Assembly (NCBI RefSeq): GCF_000226095.1
Contig: NC_016472.1
Span: 372,001 to 436,000, forward strand
Length of the DNA stretch: 64,000 nt
Origin: Thermothelomyces thermophilus ATCC 42464
Lineage: Eukaryota; Ascomycota; Sordariomycetes; Sordariales; Chaetomiaceae
Direction: 5' to 3'
The number at the start of each line of letters is the position of its first letter. Within the stretch, counting starts at the first letter, position 1. Shown piece by piece: positions 57,641 to 64,000 of this stretch. The notes under the pieces were generated by a model, which saw only the letters and a program-made list of their open reading frames with translations, searched no databases and was not told the DNA's origin. Position numbers and translations under genes: made by a program.

Positions 57641-60600
57641 GTCTTGCTACTACCGGCCACCTTCGTGTCGGTCAAGAATGTGACGGCAAACACAACAGAC
57701 AGTACGCGGTGAAAGGGGAAGGGAGGGGAGAGGTCAAATTCGCCGGGAAGGGCAGGGCGGGGGCGTGAAGGGAGGGGGAAGGTCAGAAGGTATGGGACGC
57801 TGTAATATTAAACAGAGCGGCGCATGGCCGTACACTACTGCACCCATTGGCATCCGCCGGGGCCGCCTCGCCCTGCGACTGGCTCGAGTCTCGGAGTGTG
57901 TGCTAGTGTGGTCTTGCACCGAGTGTGGCGTTCACCGCGGCCGAACCTGCCGGGCCTGCAGTCCATTAGTTAGTTACCTGCAGAAAGGATGCGAGACCAG
58001 GGCCCCGGTTTCGCCAAGCGGGCTGGGGCCGCATCACGCCAGTCGATGGAGAAGCGATGGTTCCGGTGGTGGTGCTGAGGGGAACGTCCCTCCCTCGCTC
58101 CTCGCCCATCCCTGCGTTCCCTGTTCTTTGTCGTTACGTTAGGTACCCATGCTGTGCCGCCAAAAAAACAAAACCAAAAACGGCGGGGGCGTCTTGTAGG
58201 CAGCCAGGGCGCTGTATCGGACTTTTTGTAATCAATTACAATGTTGTGATATCCTCGTAAAGTATGCAGGAGTGGAAATTCGACGGCAAATGCGCCGATG
58301 CGAACAATCGAGCCTGCCTGCCGACATCCTCGCAGCAGTTAATCGATGCGTTCGTGCGCGCGGTGCCGGTTGCTCGAGAGGGGCATCCCAAGGCCACTCG
58401 GGCGGGGGATTGATCGACGCGTAACCTGATAGAGAAGGCGGCAGCAACCCTTGTTCCTTGACCTTGTCTCGCAGCGACCCTACACTAAAGTCACCCCCAG
58501 CCCGTCCTCTCGCTGCGATCGCGCAGAGCAATCTGCAACAGGAACAGCCGGGCGTTTTGTGCCCTGGAGCTGGGTCGGGCCCCTTCAGCTCGCAGGCAAC
58601 TGAAAATGCAGCGAAACGAGCAAGTCAGAGAAGGACCGGAAACAAGCGGGGTCGCCGCTGCAGGGAGAGGGTGACTGCTCAGGTTCCCCATCAGCGATGC
58701 AGCTTACTGTCTTCAACGCGATGGAGGTGGCCTCGTGATGACGAGAAGCCAACACGCCGTAGTTGGGAGGAGTCGAAGCCGGGTTAGCTACAAGAGACAC
58801 TGCTGAGAGCGGAATCCGCTCGGGTATTGGTCGGCTGGTCAGCATTGGGGGTTCTCCGGCGCGACTCGCCGTCCGGAATGCTGCCTCGTCAAGCACCGCG
58901 AAGGCACAGAGTGCGAAAACTATCTAACGACGAAGCACTTTTACATATGTAGTTAGTGACGGGACCGAATCCACACACGCTGTAACCTGTGCGGGCAGCA
59001 ATTGTTAATCACCAATACCAACGAGCCAAATCTGCATTCGGCGATTGTGGTCGAAGAAGTTGGTGATAACGATGGTGAAATGAGGATCAGAGCGAGGGTT
59101 CTCACCTCGACCATGCAGGACCAGAGAAACAAAGCTGCGTCGATCGTGGAGTCGGGCGGGGGGCTGAGCTCCGACGCGCATGGGAGGGATTGGCTGTGAA
59201 GTTGGGACGAGAGAGACTGGAGAGCGGCAGACCAGGAGCCGCTGCAGACTGCAGAGGCGGGAGTGCCCCGCACCATGTGATCGGTGGGCAATTTTGGCTG
59301 CCTTGGGTTGGCGCACCGGCCAGGCTCCACCGTTGAGGTCGATGGGGACGCTTGCGCCCTTAGCGGCCGTAGCGGCCGTAGTGGCTCTTTCGCGGGCCGC
59401 CCTGTGCACGAGCCTATTGAAGCGCGCTTGAGGAATGGTGGTGTACTGATTACAGTAGTGTACTAGGTAGTGTAGGCGAACCTCATCTGGATCTCGGCAG
59501 CTGGGACTCGGCGAGGGAAGTTGCACCCGACCCAAACGACCGACTCAACGGCAATCTGAAACCAGTTTTATCATGATCAACGGTCATTGCACATTTGAAT
59601 ATGCCAATTGAGCAGGCTGGATCCGGAGCCAGCACTGACAATATACCCGGAGAAGCGGCATTGGGTTGCTCGCTTACTCGCATTACTACATACAATAGTT
59701 TGCGCTCACCAGAAGCCCATGCTCTACTTGTACGCATGACGGATAGTGAACGTGCTATGTAGTAACTTGCGTATTCCGTGACTCCGCTCCCTCCGAAGCT
59801 AGTGCAATTCCGTACACAGTATCCGTAATCACTCCTCCGTAATATCCACCAAGAAGCCCTCCCCAACCCCCACAAACCTTCCTACCCCTGCAGAGGAGAG
59901 AGAGAGAGCCTGGTCCCATCCGCAAGCACGCACGTGGAGAGCGACAGGCCCTGCTCGTGCTGACAAGTTGGCTTACGTGTTTTCTCCCCTGGAATGAGTG
60001 CACCTCTGCTGGCACTAGACTGCTCATGACTGCACTCTGTTTAAATGTCCTCCTTTAAACAATTTTCTGCATACGGGTTCAAATTCTCGAAAGGGTTCTC
60101 TGCCGGTCCAGGTTGGCAGGTCAAGAGGCAGGCCAACAAGCTCCGGCCATACGACGGAAATGAAACAACCCCCGGGTCGACTTTGTCCGATCCTCGACTA
60201 TCGGCCCAATCACCCGACAACGTGGGAACCGGGGAAGAATCCTACTAATACAGTACGGAGTAGTGTAATTCGTAAATTCGTAATCGCAGTGCGATTGCCC
60301 TAATACACGGTGTCCAAATTCAGAACCGCCGCTCTGCAAGCCTTGACGATAGCCGCCAGCTCCAGGCAGCCAGTTAGCTGATCGAGCCGAGCATGGAGCG
60401 TGTGCGGTAGTTTTTCAAGGGGGGGGGATTTTTCTCTTCGTCGGCTGCACACCATCTCGACTGCAACTGCCGCGAAGGTGCAGAGGCGCGGCGCCCCAGC
60501 CAACCAGAGATGCAGCCGCGATGGCAGCAAGCGCAAAAGCGGGAAGCTTCGCCACAGCCCAGGACCATTAGTGTATGCGCGCCTGCCTGACCCCTGCCGT

Positions 60601-60837
60601 GCACTGCAATCCCCAAGTAACGGCAGCCGGGTTGTGCGGCCCAGCGTCTTGTTCCTGACTTGCGCGCGCTGTTGCTTTGCGTTGCCCAGGACACCTGCCG
60701 TTTCGTGGCGGTGCTCTCCACCCTCGCCGGCGGCGAACGGAGAATTCCTCGCACGACAACGTCATTGATACACAAGGATGCAAGGCACTCAGGCGCTCGG
60801 CTGACCATCTCGGCGGTAGCAAGTATTACGAATTATA

Positions 60838-60864
60838 GATTACGGATTACGGATTACGGATTAC
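60838..60864. repeat. Tandem repeat GATTACG, about 3.9 copies
   Basis: Exact 7-bp units. Confidence 0.85.
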
Positions 60865-62452
60865 ATACAAGTCACTCGACTACAACGTGCAGAAGAAAAA
60901 AAGAAAATCAAGACTCGACAAAATCCTCGGTACCTTGAAGATGAGACTAGCCATTGCAAAGCCAAAAGCGTCTGCCTAAAACTCTCGGTCTTCCGGTTAC
61001 CGGAGCCTTCGTCCTACCTCCGCCTCGGCCTCCACGGTGCCGGGTTTGGGTCCCAATGCCGCACGTCGCCTTCATGGCGGATATCAGGCACATATGGACG
61101 CAGTACATACATTGTGCGCCGCTGATGCTGGTCCGAGAAGGCAATATGGAGTATTCAATGACCGCTGATCTCGAACTCGATGGCCTCGAAGTCCAGGCCG
61201 GCAGACTGTTTGTTTGTTGACATGAGGTCATCGCCAGGTCCGCTTCACCGTGACCCCGCCTGTTGATCTGCTTCGTTTCGGAGCCAGGTCGAGAATCCTC
61301 CAATGCTCCATGTACACTACTCTGACGACCTCGACCGGGGACCCTTGAGGCCGAGTGATCGGTAACACCTTCTGTTCTCCCTTGTCAATTCATTGGACGG
61401 AAGAAGCCGCCATCCTTTGCTCCCGGAACCCCGCTACGGATCAAGACCGCACCGTTCATCGGTCAACCAACACCGGGTTGCTGACTGAGCCACGGTTGCA
61501 CGCCCTGGACAAAATGGCTATGGGGAATAAGGAAGGTATCCGTACCTACCTTATGTATGTACGGACCAGTACGTAAGTATTACTGTACGCCGTTCCAGGC
61601 GCACGGCAAGCATTGTTCTGGCGAGATCCTTTCGCGGCGCACCGATGGCGCTGTTGTTTCATGAAACGGTAGTGTATTTTACCTGGGCCACCTCGCCGCA
61701 GGTGCTTTGCCTCCGTACGGTAGGTGCTGTTGTTGGATCGCCCATGCGGCGCCCTTCTCTGGCCAACTTCAATCCTATCAGAGACGGTCCCATCTCAACG
61801 GTTCCCAAGGTTATTGGTTTCCACAGGCGCCGCCCCGACCTGTTGGAACAGTCAGGCCCGAAACCGCGACCTGCTTCAAGTTCGTACACCACATGTCTTC
61901 TTTCTCGGTTTGCAAGATCTCATCGGCTTCATCGAGCGGGCCCAACACGGAGACCGCATTTTCTTATATATATACACAGTCGTTCAACATAGCTTCAACA
62001 CACACCGCCGGGTCTCCTTTAACCCCCCACCTCCCCACCCCGTGTCACATTCTCCCCCGTCCGGGAACTTGACATCCGGACCAGGCCGCGTAGCAGCTCC
62101 TGCTATCTATAGACGCAGGCGGCCTTTCTCTGCGCCGGCCCCTTCGCCCTTCGGCCCCCTTCCCCCCAAAAAAACTCCCCCAGCCTTCTGTCTGTCCAGC
62201 CAGGGCGACTTGCCCGTTGGGGCCGATCTCCGGCTCCACTGTAGCAAGTGCCGCATCCAGCCGTCCGTCGAGAATCAAGCATGCCCCCTCCTTCGTCTTA
62301 CTGTGTACACAGGAAGCGTGCCCACATTCTTCGTAACGGACCGCTGGTGATGGAACTGAGCCCACCTGTGCCTCCGTCTAAACGGAGAACCGGCTGCCTG
62401 TTACGGGCCAAATCAACCGCCGCCAGCGTTTACGGCCGCGTTTCTTTCCTGC

Positions 62453-62483
62453 TTGGTCGGTTGGTCGGTTGGTCGGTTGGTCG
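62453..62483. repeat. Tandem repeat TTGGTCGG, about 3.9 copies
   Basis: Exact 8-bp units in intergenic sequence. Confidence 0.85.
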
Positions 62484-63315
62484 TTGTTATTGCTGTCGTC
62501 TTCTCGTTTCAAAACATATCATTGTCCACCCATGGTATTCTGATCGCTTCGGTCCATCATGGGCTCACACTCCTTCGTCCGGTCCGACTCGACCAATTTG
62601 ATGTTGGCCCACGCAATAACGGTCCCGTTGGACGGTTACGTTAGGACCTGGCTGGCGAAACCGTTTCCTCCTGCTCTTGCTCTATCCCCGCTTGCTCGTT
62701 GTTGGGCGCGGTGCCGAAACAAATGTACAACCTCGCGTAATGTATGGTGTTCGTGACCAGCGCCATGATGACGATGGTAGGCAAGACGTACTAGAGCAAC
62801 CTTCTCTGCATTGCAAGTGCGATATAATAATACGCGCATCTCTGCTCGGTGGCGTCCCTCTCCGCCGGAAAATGGCCCGGAAACCAATGGCCTGGAACAG
62901 AAGCGGCCATGGGCCGACCCCGTAACCATTCTCATCTTGGAAATCTCTTGAGAGATGGCTCTGAGATGCGGTGTTGTAGCATGACACCGAGAGACGCAGA
63001 GTGCCCAGCCTCCACAGCTTCTGGTGGGCCTCCCGAAGTCCAACAAGTCACTTGTGTTTGAATAGGCCGCTACATGACCTCCGGAGCTTATCCAGTTGAT
63101 GACTTAGTCGAATCGAGTCGAGCACAGGAGGGTTAGGTATCCCGTGGCGTCTCTTCAGGGAAGGGTGGCATAATAGCATCGGGTTGAAGTTGCAAAATTC
63201 TCAAACTGCCAGTCCGAGAGGTGCGCCGTCACGCCTGAGAGCCAAAGATTCTCAGTTGTAAATATCGAGGCTAGAACTGGGGCGACAAACTCACACGCCG
63301 GGGCATACTGTCTAT

Positions 63316-64000
63316 TCAACCTGTACCATCGCCTTCCTCCTCCCCTTCTCGGTCATCGTCCCCGTCGTCCTCACAGACCGCATACGGCACGAACCGAAAG
63401 TCCAAGAAGCTCGGCCCGGACCCCTCCACTTCCACCATGAACTGCATACTCAACACTCCTTGGCCGTCCCCGCGCATGCTAACCTTGCTTGCGATCCGCA
63501 TGGCCTCGCTCGCCGATTTGATGATGTTGAACTTGAACGTCTGCGCCCACCGTCCCCTGACGGAGAAGGTCTCGAGCAGATCCCGGCCCTTGGCAAAATC
63601 CACGCTGCTCGACCCGAGCGGGCCGCCCGAACTGGTCAGTCGCAGGTACGGCTCAGTCCTGGATGCGACGATGGTCAGCTTCTCGGGGCTCGTGGGCGCC
63701 AGCTCGGTGAGCGCATCCAGCAGCCAGCGGGCAGACGTGATGATCTTGAAGGACAGGTCTTCGATGTCGAAGGGGATGTCGTCCGGCGCCTCGGGCACGT
63801 AGGTGGTCAGGTTGCACGTAGTGCTGACGCCGGCCTCGTCGAGCACAATGCTGAAGGGCTCGCCCTCTCGCGTGTAGGAGAGCGAGCATGTGCCCGACAT
63901 GCCGAGGGTGTGGTTCGAGAAGGCGTCCGGGCGGTAGTTGCGCAGGTTGCTACGATACGGATCGGCGTCGGCCTTAGCCTGGCGGGCGGCGGCATCAGCA
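63316..64000 (-). CDS. rad1: DNA damage checkpoint clamp subunit Rad1, C-terminal part (5' end beyond window)
   Basis: About 227 codons of an open frame that continues past the right edge; the Met at 63898-63900 is internal, since the frame upstream stays open and reads S-N-L-R-N-Y-R-P-D-A-F-S-N-H-T-L-G. Rad1 is one of three PCNA-like subunits of the Rad9-Rad1-Hus1 ring, loaded at damaged DNA in the nucleus to activate the checkpoint kinase. Supporting segments: Y-V-P-E-A-P-D-D-I-P-F-D, L-G-S-S-S-V-D-F-A-K-G-R-D-L-L-E-T-F, and near the end S-M-Q-F-M-V-E-V-E-G then F-L-D-F-R-F-V-P-Y, the typical Rad1 C-terminal strand. An acidic tail follows. Stop TGA at 63316-63318. No intron in the visible part. 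The identity rests on my memory of fungal Rad1 proteins, not a search. Confidence 0.88.
   Translation of the reverse strand, partial: ADAAARQAKADADPYRSNLRNYRPDAFSNHTLGMSGTCSLSYTREGEPFSIVLDEAGVSTTCNLTTYVPEAPDDIPFDIEDLSFKIITSARWLLDALTELAPTSPEKLTIVASRTEPYLRLTSSGGPLGSSSVDFAKGRDLLETFSVRGRWAQTFKFNIIKSASEAMRIASKVSMRGDGQGVLSMQFMVEVEGSGPSFLDFRFVPYAVCEDDGDDDREGEEEGDGTG

Larger units (their letters stand above)
57477..63315. other. 5.8-kb intergenic region without supportable gene
   Basis: Host sequence between the 876-aa gene and RAD1. Both strands carry many short overlapping open frames without domains, as expected for GC-rich noncoding DNA. Contains several short tandem repeats (listed separately), CT-rich blocks (about 62018-62060) and a TATA-like TTATATATATACACAG at 61964-61979. 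A multi-exon gene, or a long noncoding transcript, cannot be excluded. Confidence 0.5.

Noticed and set aside
59005-59535. 176-codon minus frame
   Set aside because: No recognisable domain, composition of random GC-rich translation, overlapping frames on both strands.
61155-61245. Minus-strand stretch ending G-L-D-F-E-A-I-E-F-E-I-S-G-H, stop TGA
   Set aside because: Looks protein-like but only about 29 codons; no acceptor site or upstream exon that fits could be found.
61724-62350. 208-codon plus frame
   Set aside because: Crosses a TATA-like and CT-rich region typical of promoters; no domain.

Overview
The window suggests a chromosome of a filamentous ascomycete (Pezizomycotina; Sordariomycetes is my guess). 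Two halves differ sharply. Positions 1 to about 52,486 are a block of retrotransposons nested inside one another and decayed as expected from repeat-induced point mutation (RIP). Reading frames are broken almost only by TAG/TAA in place of CAG/CAA/TGG, Cys codons have become Tyr codons, and LTR pairs that I aligned by eye differ by transitions. Positions about 52,487 to 64,000 are unmutated, GC-richer host sequence with two supportable genes: an 876-codon protein of unknown function (54846-57476, minus) and the 3' part of the checkpoint-clamp gene RAD1 (63316-64000, minus, running off the window).

Layout. I name the elements by LTR type. C1 (1-7190, plus) sits in A1 (7191-8624 plus 16640-19634, minus). 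A1 is also interrupted by a solo A-type LTR (8625-8915 plus 16478-16639, TSD CTTCT), which itself holds the full element B1 (8916-16472, minus, TSD AGTAG). A1 lies in LINE-1 (19635-21658), which lies in C2 (21659-25447, plus); the left halves of A1, LINE-1 and C2 must lie left of the window. Then come a 5'-truncated LINE-2 (25579-29958), unidentified AT-rich sequence (29959-32338), and LINE-3 (about 32339-33457 plus 48634-52486). LINE-3 is split by element B2 (33458-48633, TSD GGAGG), itself split by element A2 (39866-47474, TSD CCGTA).

The Ty3/Gypsy elements are chromoviruses: gag, then protease, reverse transcriptase, RNase H, integrase with a GPF-like module, and a C-terminal chromodomain. 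Measured from homologous start to stop, gag is exactly 2,223 bp in all five copies where it can be measured (C1, A1, B1, B2, A2). Pol lies in the -1 frame; the two best-preserved copies keep the heptamer GGGAAAC, six nucleotides before a GC hairpin and just before the gag stop. Next to each 5' LTR is an 11-nt segment complementary to a site inside the LTR, as in self-priming elements of the Tf1/sushi type.

The most interesting system is an extra gene on the opposite strand between pol and the 3' LTR in all three LTR types. It has 199-207 codons, a Zn2Cys6-like Cys pattern followed by a coiled coil, starts 117-136 bp from the 3' LTR, and its 3' end overlaps the end of pol tail to tail. The gene and the adjacent U3 differ between types A, B and C, while gag, pol, R and U5 are shared. 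That looks like an exchangeable DNA-binding-protein-plus-promoter cassette; its function is my inference.
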